Shown here: positions 1 to 12,175 of the stretch, piece by piece
How the letters are laid out: each line of letters opens with the position of its first letter
Numbering within the stretch: position 1 is the first letter of the stretch
Origin: Heliocidaris tuberculata
Taxonomy: Eukaryota; Echinodermata; Echinoidea; Camarodonta; Echinometridae
DNA length: 64,000 bases
Direction: 5' to 3'
Assembly (NCBI GenBank): GCA_025618425.1
Contig: CM046833.1
Span: forward strand, 186,001 to 250,000
Notes under the pieces: model-generated
Seen by the model: the letters and a program-made list of their open reading frames with translations, nothing else
Told to the model about the DNA's origin: nothing
Database searches by the model: none
Position numbers and translations under genes: made by a program

Positions 1-44
1 TTTGGATGATGACGTTAAAGGTCTCGAAAAACCCAATTATACAC

Positions 45-81
<37 letters not shown>

Positions 82-2107
82 TTTAATGTTTTTAACTGAT
101 GTCAATTTGCAGAATTTGGGTCATTAACGAAGAAGGTAAATTGTCCTCCAATATCAATTTTCTCCTGCCTGCTCATTGCAAACATTCAAATATCTTGACA
201 TTAGCTAAATAGTTATGACACAAAGCCTGATTCATTCAAACTAGCATTTTTATTTTCTTCCATTAATTTTGACAATATTCATCATCTGTTCAAATAGTAC
301 AATTTACATAATAGTATGGATATAAACAAGAACTTGCATTACAAGAAAGAAGGCGCGATCCCAATACCGGTAAGCAACCGCTTGTACATGTAGTGGGTAC
401 GCCTGAATACACATTACGCAAATACAGTATAAATTAATACAAGAAAGGAAGAAAGGGACAGACAATTAAAGAGAGGGAGAGAAGTAGAGAGAAAGAAGGG
501 AAGAGGGTAGAGAGAGAGGAAGAGGAAGAGGACTGCAACATACATGTAGTAACAATTGAGTTGTATGGCGTGCATTAATAATACAATGGCAAGATATACA
601 TACGGTGGAGAGTACAATGTCGAAATATTCACTAGCATTCTTACAAAATGATACGGGAAACAGGTTCGGATAGTATAATAATAAAGTCAAGGCATTGGAA
701 AGGATATCCATCACATGGATATAGGAATTGTTTGATGCAAATCAAACCCAACACTTATTTCAAATAGGCATTTCTTTCAATGAACAACATTTAAAAGAAT
801 GTTCATGACCAAAATGTTCCTTTATGATCTTATTCTTTTAAAGTCGAATATTCTAGTATGTATATAACCTTTGAAATGATGTGTTAAAGATATTTCTAGT
901 ATAATACAGTGCACATATATTGTTGTCCCTAAAATGCATCAAATTCACTTTTTTAGTTTTATGGTTCAATGATTAACATATCAAAATAAAGGAGAACATA
1001 AAGTCCTTTAAATGGAATAATTTGGCTTCGTCAATTTTTTTTTTTCTGATTGGAGCTTAACACGTGTTTCATTCTTTTTACCCATTCTATATTAAAGATC
1101 AAATTCATGATTGTTTGATTGTTTCCTGTCAAGTGATCACCTTTAGAGTGCATTGTACATTAACAGAAAAAGTGTGGACAGCCATATCAAAACTACCCCA
1201 AATTAAACAGCAAATCATCATTCCCAATATTCTAAATCTTGCTTTGGATAAGGCCATGAAATGAGACCAAAGTAGCAACAGTGCATTGTACCATTTGAAT
1301 GGATTATACAAACTATGATGCAGCTCATGAAACTTGAATCATGCATACATTTTGGTATATACGAAGTTGGGAATAAGCTGAACTCCTATATCTTTTTGTA
1401 GCACATTCAATCCTTGGGTCCTGCCGAGTTTTTGTTTTGTTTTGAATAAGAGAAACAACACTGATTTTCCTTGAGAGACATATTCACTTTCCAAAAAATG
1501 TGATTCTGTTATAGTTATTCAATAATAGCTGATACCCTTGCAATTCTGAAATACGGTAAATGAATGTCCAACTATATATAACACTACTGGTATTTCTAAG
1601 TTGAAATTGGCTTATGCATATAAATTTGTCAGTAATAATTATTCAAACAAACAGCATTATCATCAACAATGTCACTTATACACCTGTATATAGACCTCTA
1701 ATCATAAGATATTGATTTATCACCTTTTTAATTTTAATTTTCATAATTATTTTTCTTATGTGATTAGGAAGATCAACATATACATTAATTGCACAGCTTG
1801 ATACTCATTATAATTTTAAACATTTCTTTATCTTTAAAATGCCTCTTGCAAAAGTGGATTTAAAGATATTTTTATATCTTTCACCCCTGTGAAATTGATT
1901 TCTTGGGGTTTTTTCATAGCAGTGATCTGAAGTATTTTCCAATAATGAGGTGTAGCAATCTACTTACATGCTACAAGAATATGTTCTTCCTGTGCTGAAT
2001 CGAAAGTGTGTCTTCATTTGTAAGTCAAAATTCACGTGTGATTCATGTGATTTGTTAGAATATTAATATTTTTAATGAATTCTAAAATGCACAATTTTAA
2101 TTTCCAG
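1..2107. other. no gene recognised; simple repeats
   Basis: AT-rich sequence with no convincing exon. It contains a (CA)n microsatellite at about 46-80 and a purine-rich GA stretch at about 470-535, which creates spurious Leu/Ser-rich reading frames on the minus strand. A 23-nt piece at 107-129 between an AG and a GT could be a microexon, but nothing supports it. Confidence 0.5.
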
Positions 2108-2248
2108 ATGGGCATGCAGGTAGACACATAGTGACTATCAACACAAATGAACAAGATGACTACCAAACTGAAGAAGGTACTGCAGGTGTACACCAAGTTT
2201 GTAGATCAAGATCATCCAGTACAGCAACACTTACAACAAAGCCATAAG
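2108..2248 (+). CDS. candidate terminal coding exon, unknown protein
   Basis: A splice-acceptor-like TTTTAATTTCCAG precedes 2,108. Reading with phase 1 (the first two bases complete a split codon), the frame is open for 46 residues to TAA at 2,246-2,248. The composition is protein-like: a hydrophobic-basic start (GHAGRHIVTI), an acidic middle (NEQDDYQTEEG) and a Ser/Thr-rich end (SRSSSTATLTTKP). Another reading starts at the ATG at 2,147 and could end at a GTACAT donor at about 2,249. I do not recognise the product, and no partner exon upstream was found in the window. This is inference from splice signal plus composition only. Confidence 0.3.
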
Positions 2249-2405
2249 GTACATAAAACTTGCCTCATCCACATTGAAATTGAAGAGAATTGCATGCAAT
2301 TTAATATATTCAGTGCAAACAGAGAATTTGATAAAAGCATTGTTAGTATGCCAATACAGTGTACCTAATTGAGGTACACACAATTATTCAGATTGATCTT
2401 GAATA

Positions 2406-2406
2406 T

Positions 2407-2476
<70 letters not shown>
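2406..2476. repeat. (TAG)n trinucleotide microsatellite
   Basis: About 23 copies of GTA/TAG, directly visible. The poly-Val and poly-Tyr reading frames across it are artefacts. Confidence 0.95.
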
Positions 2477-2579
2477 AAGGCATAGTAGAAGTAGTAATGG
2501 TTTATTGGAGAACGCATTCGCAACCTAACTGGCCAAATTGTAGTACCCAGACCATTGGTGTTCTGATTATTTGATAACA

Positions 2580-4060
2580 TGATGTAATAACATTTGAATG
2601 ATGGGAGAGGAGCATTATTCTGTCATGCATCCTCTAAAAGACTTGTGAGTAGTTCATTCTAAAAAAATGGTATACATCATATTTCCTTATGTAGCATGTA
2701 ATTTGTGAAAGCAAAAACAAAGAGAGATACATGCAGCTCTGTTACCTCTAATACCAAGTGCAACTACAAATGCAACTCCAACAATTGACACTTGAAATGC
2801 ATCAGTGCTAAAGCATATTATATTTAATTCAGCTCGCCTGCAATTTATGTGCTAGCTTTCAAGTGCAAAAAGTTTCTATGACAAAATTACATTTTCCTGA
2901 GGCCAAACATAATTAAACAACAGGTGAAAATTGATAAATTTTTGTTGTAAAAAAAATAATAAAAATCCATACTGTGTTTATCAGAAAAAAAGTATACCCA
3001 ATTTTGACTGCTTCTAGTGAAAAATATATAACCTACATGAGCTTGGAATTTATAAAGAGTAACCAGTACTATGTGTAATGATACCTTATTCATAACCATG
3101 GTGCCACAGGGGACTGAACAGCAGGTTTTTGAAAAGTATTGTCAAAACTCTCCTGTACCAACTTTGGGCTAAGGCAATGAATATGGGTGAAAATCTACTG
3201 TGTATTTTTTTTTTCCAGTCTGAAAACAATTACAAAGTTATTTCATTTGATTTTGTGCATTTGAATAGAAAAGGTGTTATCCAAATTCAAGGAATGTCTC
3301 ATCACTAGCAACATTTATATTTCTGTTTCATGATGATATAGTTTTGGCTTCATCTATATTCCTTGCTAAAGCTTTCAAGACTTTTTATTGTGTCATTCAA
3401 AATGGACGAATTTAAACTGAAAAAGGATTTTAGACTACAGTAAAGGGCTGGTCACATTTGTCTGATAACGATAATGATAACGAGGTTTTCAATTAAAAGT
3501 ACAAAGTACACCCTGCTATATTGCGAGTACGCGTGAGTTTGCTCATGTCTGTTGATAGTATGGCAGCTTTTGGGTGTAATTCTAATTTTTAAAAAAAATA
3601 TCTATCTATATATATATAAAAGCAGGTAGAACAATAAATTGCAATGAAATGTAATTTAGATGTTTGATATTGAATTTTTACTTACGCTTTGTTAGTTCAT
3701 CTGGACAGCACCCTAAATTTCAGACAGTATTACAGAAATATTCTCCCAATATATGCTAAATGTACCTTTAAACATTTTTCTTGCAAAACGATGATAAGGA
3801 ATGTGTCACACCAAAAGGAGAATCACGTAACAATAGCATAGTTTGGAGTCTGCTAGCTTGAAACATGTGTTGCAAACAAAATAATCCATCCAAAAGAAAA
3901 GAACTAAGAAAGAGCTGTGACAGGTTACAAACTGTATTTGCAAGTTACAGCATAAAAGAAAAACAAATAAATCAGAGGTATATCATATTCATTGTAATGA
4001 ATCCACATCATTCTTAATACTGCAAGCAAATAAAATCTCTGTTTTTGTTCTCATTCAACA
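2580..4060. other. no gene recognised
   Basis: AT-rich sequence with short homopolymers and no open frame with protein-like composition. A short (TA)n lies near 3,606-3,620. Confidence 0.5.
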
Positions 4061-4061
4061 G

Positions 4062-4310
4062 ATTTCATACCTGCTGATCCCATCAATTACAAGGCAAAAT
4101 GCAACCACATAATCTCCTGAAATGAGAATGAGGAGGTCTGCAGACATGCAATCCAGAAGCTATGAGGGGAAATGGACCAAAGAATGGCGTATCTAGCAGA
4201 ACAGATCGAGGTTGTCCTTGGCAGGAAACCCATTACAACAGAGGCCTTTCTTAGTTCTATTTCTGGGGCATAGGGAGCTAAACCTGACAACCTCTCTGTC
4301 ATGACTTAGA
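4062..4310 (+). pseudogene. coding-like remnant of unknown gene
   Basis: An acceptor-like TTCATTCAACAG is followed by a phase-1 frame reading FIPADPINYKAKCNHIIS then a stop. Shortly downstream another frame reads YLAEQIEVVLGRKPITTEAF and continues, broken by stops on both sides, ending near TAG at 4,308. Base composition is higher in GC than the flanks and the codon use looks protein-coding, but no single frame stays open. It could be a decayed exon, a retro-pseudogene or a UTR. I do not recognise the family. Confidence 0.22.
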
Positions 4311-4599
4311 TGGCCTAAGTAACTTTAAGGGGTAAGATCTTATGGATCAGATGGGGTGACTGTTTCAGAACAGACTACAGCAAAAAGCAGACTTGTGCTG
4401 GCATTCTAAAAAGACAGGTTTTGGGGAGCAACAATTGACTTTTCATTGAAATTGGTGCTGCTGTGGTAAAAAACTTTGTTTTGAAAATGCAGTAGACTAG
4501 TCAGGTGAGAGTGTGAAGATGTCAGTGATCTTGAAATTGTGAGAAAAACGTGCTTGATTTTAGCTTAAAGCTGGGCAAGAAATATGTTCTAACCAGAGA

Positions 4600-4825
4600 G
4601 GACTCTCTAGATAGAGGAACAGATGGAGACAGTGAAAGGAGAGAAAAAGGAAGATAGAGGGGAGAAAGAGAGGGGGAGGGGAGGGGAGTGAAAGGGGGGA
4701 GGGGGAGGGGAGAGAGAGGGGGGAGGGGAGGGGAGAGAGAGGGGGGAGGGGAGGGGAGAGAGAGGGGGGAGGGGAGGGGAAAGAGAGAAGGGAGGGGGAG
4801 GGGGAGGGAGAGGGGGAGGAGGTGA
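4600..4825. repeat. purine-rich GA/GGGGA low-complexity tract
   Basis: Almost pure purine on the plus strand, with a locally tandem unit of about 30 bp made of GGGGAGGGG and GAGAGAGAGG. The 109-residue Pro/Leu/Ser reading frame on the minus strand is a composition artefact. Confidence 0.9.
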
Positions 4826-4859
4826 AGAAGCAAAGTAGAAGAAGTGTACAAGTAGTGAG

Positions 4860-7150
4860 GTATTGTTTTAAGTATGGATGTACTTATAGTGATGAAAACT
4901 AACTATGGAAAAAGAGCCGATGATGCTCTTTGCCATATAATGATAGACAGAATCTGCTTAGAAAGAGATCTGCTTTGATTATCTGTAGGTTACAGTGAAA
5001 TCACATGAGTGAATTCATCATGGTTTGAATTCAAGTTACTTAAGGACAGTCTTCATGTCCCTTTAGTCATTACCAAATCTTTACGAAACTGTTCGAAAGC
5101 CGAATTTTTATTTTTTATCAATTTCCAAGAGTACAGGTAGGCTACTAAATAATCAATGCAAGAAATGTACATAAAGTTTTGGAGTATCTCATATAGAGCA
5201 AATAATTTTATTTTGAGTTAATACAGACTGTCTTAAGTATAAAAATACGAAACCAGCTAGATTCTTTGGAACAAACAAAAGTTTGTATGTTACATCTATG
5301 AAAATGCTTCCTACACAAGTGTCTTTATGATTTCCCCTCGTAATAATGTACTTGTCATTATCCAATATCTTTGTAAGATGCCATAAACTTTAATGTAGTT
5401 AACTTCATTCCATATATATAGGAAAGACTTTCTTTTTACAAATAGATGTGTAAACAAATCTATCCTTATGTATGGCAAATGAAGTTATTGTTGTGCACTA
5501 TGTAGAAATAGAAAATCAAAATTTAAGTGATTAGTCAAATTGGGGACAAGATTAAAGTGAGTGTGTGGGAGGGGGGGGGGGTGGTCAACATGTTAAAAGG
5601 TTAAAATTTCTACAGTATAAAACATATTACATGTACATGTATCACTGTGCATTTTTATACTCTTGTGATGCCTTGTGTCAAAGTTAATTAAGATAAAACT
5701 TAATTTTTAGTGAAAGGTCATTACAAAATGGAGACATTAATTTGAAACTACATGTATACATTGGATATTAATAAGTTCATGGTGAATATTGACTTATATA
5801 CAAATTAAGATACACTTTCAATTCAGGACATGTATTGATTTGTTTCATGTGTCACTTTGTGATTCTGTGAGGTTTCCTTTTTAAGTCTGATTAACATTAG
5901 ATGATCTCTCAAGATACTCATTTTCTCCCTGGCAAGTGACAACAATCTGTTGGTTGTATTACAGATCTTGGGATACCTTGCTCATTGTTGTTACTGGAAA
6001 AATATGGGCTGCTTAATTTATTTTATCAATTGTAAGGGATTGTAATTGTGTCAAAGGCTGATTGTGTGCTTTTCATTTTCTTCAACCAATCAAGGTTGAT
6101 AGTGCTTGTCAGATAATACTTTATCTGTATTGTCACAATTGTTTAATTGTGTTGTTCAATGTGTTCATTATGTAATATGCAGTTTTTCTTCTAATGTGTT
6201 TCCACAGTTTGCAGATTTATTGATGACATTGCTACTCAGAGCAAAAATTGTCACTTTTGAATCATATGTCAGGTACATTGCAAAGTTTAAAGGAAACCTA
6301 CTACCTTGAAGTGTGTAAAAGCAGCACGGAAAGCTATTTCATTCCTGAAAGCCACTGCATAACAGAGTATACTGTTATATGCAATATTCAGCTTGTTTGA
6401 GTAAAAGAAACATAAACGTATAGCTGCACACCCTTGAAGTTAGTGATAGGACCATTTGAGTAGCTATAACAGTTACTCAATTTTGAGTTGTATGCACACA
6501 AGCAGTCAACACTGCACAGATGTGTCTTTTTAGAGTAACATGTATATTCATAATTGTACAGGCTGAACCTCATATAACCACTGTTTGAAATAAATATTTT
6601 TCAATCTGAAATATCTTGAAATCAAAGAGAGTGAATTGGATGTCTTTTTATCATAAAATGCAGGTGTTCCATACTAAATTCTTAGGTAATAAGTAATACC
6701 CGCAACTGTCCCGCATACATGTAGCTGTATCCACAAATTGCAAACTGATAGAACTCTATTTTTTGCACTTTTTTACCAACACTGTGCACTATTTTCTTGC
6801 ATTGCTTATTTCTATCATTTATCTACATTCATGTGTATTTCAGGTTACTGTTTTTGTTATTAATTTTCCTTTGATGAAAAGAACAATTAATAAGTATAGA
6901 TTCACAGATTAAACAAACATGATAGAGGACCAATCACGCTCCCTGTATTTAGTAAGCATTCTCTCCCATTTTTCCAGTTTGTATTTCCTATCATCTCCTT
7001 GTGATGCTTGTAGTGAGTGTGCAGATATTTGTTTAGGGATAGACGTAACATAAAGAAGGGGTGTAATGTGACACATGTTTTGCTGTGCTTAAAAGTTTTG
7101 TTTGCAACAGTCTGAATACAACATCACCATGCATATGTATACAAAGTGTC
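4860..7150. other. no gene recognised
   Basis: AT-rich sequence with no supported exon. There is a poly-G run near 5,570. Confidence 0.5.
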
Positions 7151-7157
7151 AGAACGT

Positions 7158-7393
7158 GGGGTACTCGTTTTTCTGAAGGTTCGTAATTCCGAAAAACAAA
7201 TTTCCATAGCAGGGGGTACATAATTCTGAAAATGAAATAGGGTTCATAATTCCGAAAATGCAATAGAGCCCTACATAACTTTTCGGAATTACGAACTTTT
7301 GGAAATATGAACCCTTTTTCATTTTCGTAATTACGAACTGTGGGAGTAACGAACCCTAGGAAAATGAACCTTCGGAAAAAAAGACATGTAACC
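7158..7393. mobile_element. word-palindromic foldback element, GGTTCGTAATTCCGAA family
   Basis: The word GGTTCGTAATTCCGAAAA and close variants occur several times forward in the left half (about 7,179, 7,210 and 7,231) and in reverse complement in the right half (about 7,278-7,300, 7,320-7,345 and 7,370). The ends are roughly inverted: GGGGTACTCG on the left, and on the right the complement of GGTTACATGTC. The flanks carry a possible diverged duplication around GAAC. No coding capacity. Its G-run ends resemble the element at 43,582. Confidence 0.75.
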
Positions 7394-7811
7394 ACTTGAA
7401 CATGAGTCCATCGCTTTTGTACCGAACACGACTGTATGGATAAATGAAATATAGCTGTAGATTTTTATGATATTGTATACATTATTTCAAGAAGAAGTTC
7501 TACTCTTGTATGAAGATAATACTGAAATATAATCCATTAAATGTTCTAAGTCAAAGTTGCTTATTTTGCAAGTTCTGTGGAAATAATATAATATATAGTG
7601 AAGTGAAAAGGGGTACCATCAAGTAAATATGATTTGAGGTATACATTTTGAGGTTTTATACACAAAATAAATCATTGAATAGGAAAAACAAAGAAAATTA
7701 TGTTTGTGCTTTATTTATAGTGTTTAAATGTGTCTGGTTTGCATGATAATTTGCCTGGATGTAAATCAGTTTGTGTCTCTGTGGCTTGGTTTAAAGGGTG
7801 CAGTGGCATTA

Positions 7812-9528
7812 AAGGGAAAGTCCACCCTGATATCAAGTTGGTTTTGAAAGAAACAGAAAAATAAAAGGAAAAGATAAGTGGAAGTCACGGAATTGCCAAT
7901 TTTGGTTTGATTGATTACAACTTCAAAAATGCATAACTTTTATACAGTGTGTCCCAGAAAAAACGAAACCGAGATTGATCGATACATAATCATATCTTTA
8001 TCACAATTATGATTAATAAGTGGCACATATTTGTAAAGCTTAGAGTCTCTTCTTTCCTTCGATACCACTCATATGATACATATTTCACGCATGAGTGAAT
8101 AATAACAATGTAAAGTTGGGATGTCAAAAATTCATTTGGCCAACGATGTTTGAATTTTAAAAAGATAATCACATGTCTAAAAAATTCATTTTCCGCCCTT
8201 TCGTTTGACACCTTAATCTTGAAAAATGACCAACGGATGACAGAGATAACTAGAATTTAAATATTGATTGCATTTCGATGATCTTTAAAAATCCTTTGTT
8301 CCATAACTCCGCATCGGTTTTCAGCATGAATGGATGCGGAGAAAGTCATGGATGGTCTAAAAGCTTTCGAGTAGAAACCAATATTATCCCACCCTCCTCA
8401 TCCTCATTGCCTATTATTACCACCCCCACCCCCCCCCCCCCCCCCCCCCCCATCATGCCAATCTTTCCCGGAACCTCAAACCCTACACTCCCCCAAGTTC
8501 CCCCTCTCTTTTCCTCTCCCACTTTATGTGTGGAGTGTGTGTGTGTGTGTGGGTGTGGTTGTGCGTGTGTGGATGTGTGTTAGAGAGAGAGAGAGGATGT
8601 TTGTGTATGGTCCAATGATCTTTAGTTAGATTTAAGCAAACACCACTGCATAATCGTTTAACTTGCATGATCAAACCAGCTATCCCTCCCTCACTCATTT
8701 CCACTTCCATCCCCTACACCACTCGGAACACTAAAAACTCTTCATCCCTCATGTACACTTCCATTCTCTCCCTCCGTATATTTGTAGGTGTGTGTGAGTG
8801 TGTGTGTTGATGTTATGGCTGTTTGTTTATCTAATTAATAAGTCGTAAACTCGGCATACCGTCAACACTCTCAGTACAAAATAACTTTATTTTCCATGAA
8901 TGTCATTCATAAATGAAGACCTTCTTCATGATCAATGAGCGTTTATCATTTTGGAGACGTTTTATACTGACCACTCCATTTTGTTGACGATCAACCACGC
9001 ATGCAGTCTTTTGTCTTCTTTGTTCACTGCTATGGCAGGCAGCGAGTACAAACGAATTCATTCATTATGGAAATGCAAGCATCACTTTAAACAAACAGAA
9101 CTTACTCATTCCTGGCTCATTTTTATCCATTGAGGTGTCAAATTAAAGAGAAGAAAATTATCTATTAAGGAGTATTAATTTCATATTGCAATGATAAATA
9201 TGTTTTCTAATATATTACTTGGAATTCTAGGTATCGTTGTGCAGTGGACTTTTTGGAAGCCCTGTTTCATATTGTTCTCATTCACTCATGCGTGAAGCAT
9301 GTGTCATAGAAGTAGTACGTGATGAAAGAAGAGGGACTAAGCTTTAAAAATATGTATTGATTATTGATCATAATTATGATTAAAATATAATAATTCATCG
9401 ATACATCACGGTTTCGTTTTTTCTGGGACACACTGTATATCTCATTGGGTTTTCTTGGAAATTGTTTCTCTAATTTTCTGCTTTTACGAAAATAAACTAA
9501 ATAGGCCCACCAGGGTGGACTTCCCCTT
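7812..9528. mobile_element. MITE, AAGGGAAAGTCCACCCT family, interrupted
   Basis: Inverted ends AAGGGAAAGTCCACCCT on the left and the complement of AAGGGGAAGTCCACCCT on the right, flanked by TA dinucleotides. About 130 bp of the left arm and 90 bp of the right arm remain, split by the long-TIR element at 7,945-9,435. Related copies in this window are at 30,722-31,307, about 22,078-22,607, and a partial one at about 50,690-51,136. TA duplication suggests a Tc1/mariner-type driver (inference). Confidence 0.75.
7945..9435. mobile_element. long-TIR non-autonomous element, TA target (copy 1)
   Basis: The ends are perfect inverted copies of CAGTGTGTCCCAGAAAAAAC continued for a further 8 bases. Weaker inverted similarity extends to about 190 bp and includes a shared CACGCATGAGTGAAT block. 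TA lies on both sides, as expected of Tc1/mariner-like insertions. The 1,491-bp body holds a poly-C run, a (GT)n run and no transposase-like frame, so it is non-autonomous. It is nearly identical to 18,591-20,078. Confidence 0.85.
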
Positions 9529-9537
9529 TAAGGGTAC

Positions 9538-9900
9538 TGGCATCATGGGAGGGGGGGGGGGGGGGTGGCTACTATACTTGATGCATGAATACGAAAGTAC
9601 AAGCTTAGGCCGCATATGTTTTATTTTTCCAAACTGATGGAACGTCAAGATGTCATAAATACCGTAACCTCAATGAATTTGAAAGAAATAAGAAAAGAAA
9701 AAGAAAGATATATATACTGATAACACAGCTTGTGTGTGAGATTGTTGTTTAGAAAAGAGACTAGAAATTGGTTTATAGAGTGAATGTGACGAATGTAGAG
9801 GGGAAGGACATGGAAATGAAGTACACAAAAGACAACAAGTTTTGCATATTCAAATTAACAAATTTTGGAAAACTGTAGAATATCCACAACACAATTAATC
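9538..9900. other. no gene; poly-G tract and unique sequence
   Basis: A poly-G run near 9,550-9,565, followed by AT-rich sequence without a coding signal. Confidence 0.5.
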
Positions 9901-10395
9901 CTTACCCTAAACCTAACCCTAACCCTAATCTCAGCATCTACCCTAATCCTAACCCTAATTGTAACCCCTAATGAACTCTAACCCTAATCCCTCAACATCT
10001 ATCCTAACCCTAACCCTAATACTAATGAACCCTAACCCTGATCCAGTGGGGTATCTAGATCTTGGACTAAGGAGGGACTAAACATCTCAGTTACCTGTAA
10101 TAAATAATGTTGTTGGGTAAGGAAACCATTATTTTAAGGGCCGTTGTTTGCTTTTTAGAAGGAGGCATTTAACGGTAAATGAAGTAGGCCTAAATATGAG
10201 AACTTATTATCGGAGACATGGTTCGTTTCCTTGTATTCCCTACCCTACTAAATACTTTCTTCCCGCTTGGTCGAAAATCTGTCAGGAGGGGCAACTACCC
10301 GATGTCCCTTGAATCCTACTGACCTGCAACTCCTCCCCAAACGCTAGTGCCATAGATAACCCTAACCCTATCTCTGAACCTAGCCCCGAACCAAC
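9900..10395. repeat. degenerate interstitial telomere-like CCCTAA repeats
   Basis: At 9,903-10,040 there are many CCCTAA and CCTAA units, the complement of the metazoan TTAGGG telomere repeat. They fall in two roughly 60-bp sub-blocks, each with a CATCTA-CCTAA core and a variant of AATGAAC. A sparser set follows at 10,358-10,395. Too degenerate to be a functional telomere. Confidence 0.7.
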
Positions 10396-10969
10396 CTCTG
10401 GCACTAATCATAATACTAACCCGAAATTTTTAAAGTCAGTAGGATTAAAATTTTAAGTTAGAATATATTATCAGGATTAGAGCTAAGTGAAGGGAATAGA
10501 ATAGAGTTTATATCTAGGTGTTTGCAGTTTGGTTTGGGGTCAGGTTTTAAGAGTAGATGAATACTTTGGAGAGGGATCTGGCTAATAATCAGGTTTACAG
10601 TATCAAAGTTTATGGTTTGTGGTTTTTTGTTTAGGACGTAGACCTCAGTTACGGTGTAAAGGTTATGTTTGGGGGAAATTTAAGGGTTTGGATTAAGTTT
10701 CAATTTGATGGTTTTGGTACAACAGAAACATGAAAAATATTAGAAGTATGCACGAGAACAATAAAAGAAGAGAAACGCTGGACTGGAAGGAATTAATAAG
10801 GTTCTGAATTATTTTTTTAAAAAGAGTACCGCTGCTCAAAGTGGAAAAAGCCCTCTATTGACTCCTTTGAAATAGGAAAATCCGCAAAGGCATTCATAGT
10901 CTCTATATTCAGGCCCCTTCATAATTTCAACCTTTCTTTAACTTATTGTGTTATGGATGAATCGTCGGA

Positions 10970-11004
<35 letters not shown>

Positions 11005-11010
11005 GGGGGA
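10970..11010. repeat. (AG)n followed by (G)n
   Basis: Directly visible dinucleotide run joined to a homopolymer. Confidence 0.95.
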
Positions 11011-11479
11011 TAGATTCAACAGTTCCATCGGTAGAAATGTATAACACATCAAACTTTTAATTACCAAATCATCATACACACGAGGACGAATATTTGGGGG
11101 CAGGGAGTGATGTAGATATTCTGAAAATGACAGCTTTGTATGCGAGGCACGCAGCAGAGAGCAAGAAAGAGAGAGAAAGGGGGAGAGAGAGAGGAGTGCA
11201 CAGGCCGGTAGATATGTTGTGTGTTAAAATGCAATGAAATTACTTCATAAATCAAGAAGAGACATTAATTACCAAACTTCAACCAAAATTCTCATCGAAA
11301 GTTCATGTTTTTCTACATTTTATCTCCTTTTTTTGAACTCTTCTTTCTAAACTTTATAAGGGTGGCCAGGTCAAGATTAAAAGAATAATAAAATTGAACA
11401 CAAATAAGGGAACGCTACAGAGGCATGCCCTGACCCTCCCTTTGAATGAAGCAGAATTGAGCACATAAGGGTTAGGACG

Positions 11480-11710
11480 TACAGACTATTTTTACTTGCT
11501 TTGATTGGATGAAGTTTCTGGACCGTCTCGACACCGGCGTCCGGCAATACGTGTTGTGCAAATTACTCACACACGTCCTCCGAGATCCTGCATGTTCATG
11601 CACTGCTGAGCTGCTTTGCAGCGGTACGGTCCCTGAGTACTCAAAATGTAAAACGGTGCCAGTATTGCTATACGTAGACATAGGTATATGTTTCTTCTGT
11701 CCGGTCAGTT
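11480..11710. other. GC-richer unassigned block
   Basis: A locally GC- and CpG-richer block (around CCGTCTCGACACCGGCGTCC) open for 65-70 codons on both strands. Symmetric openness argues against either frame. It could be a promoter-proximal region or an old repeat. No recognised domain. Confidence 0.25.
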
Positions 11711-12133
11711 AGCCTAATTTGTAGGAAATATGATTTTTCTTTATAAGTCAAAAGTCTCTCATACTTTCTCTCTTTTTCTTGAGTTAATTTATGTATTATT
11801 TAATTGCTGTTGCCATTGTCTATGGTTTTTCCTTCATATGATTCCTATTTTTGTAATTTTCTAGGAATCAATAATAATATTTTGCAATTTTCTTTCGAAC
11901 TTTCAAAATCTCCTTTCTGATGATAACCTGATTCTCTGTAATATTGTTCCATAGTACTGTACACACAGAAAATTTGCTGCCTTTGTCATATCATGTATCT
12001 CAGTGTTGTTTTTTATACTTTGAAGCACTTGACAATTTTTGATGATGTTACTGCATGTTCAGTGAAGTGGATAAACCTGAAGATGAGGTTGGGCATTATC
12101 AGCTGGTATACACTTGAAATACAAATGTATAAA

Positions 12134-12175
12134 TTTGCTTCTTCTGGTAACAAAATTGTTACCAGAAGAAGCAAA
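12134..12175. other. perfect 18-bp hairpin
   Basis: TTTGCTTCTTCTGGTAAC, a 6-nt spacer and its exact complement. It lies in otherwise unique sequence. It could be a small foldback remnant or a structured RNA segment. Confidence 0.85.

Noticed and set aside
4522..4851. 109-codon Ser/Leu/Pro frame on the minus strand
   Set aside because: Low-complexity purine tract translated on the opposite strand.
8278..8583. Open frames repeated at 8.3 kb and 18.9 kb as a possible transposase
   Set aside because: Pro-rich poly-C translation and (GT)n with no DDE-type motif; the frames recur only because the elements are duplicates.
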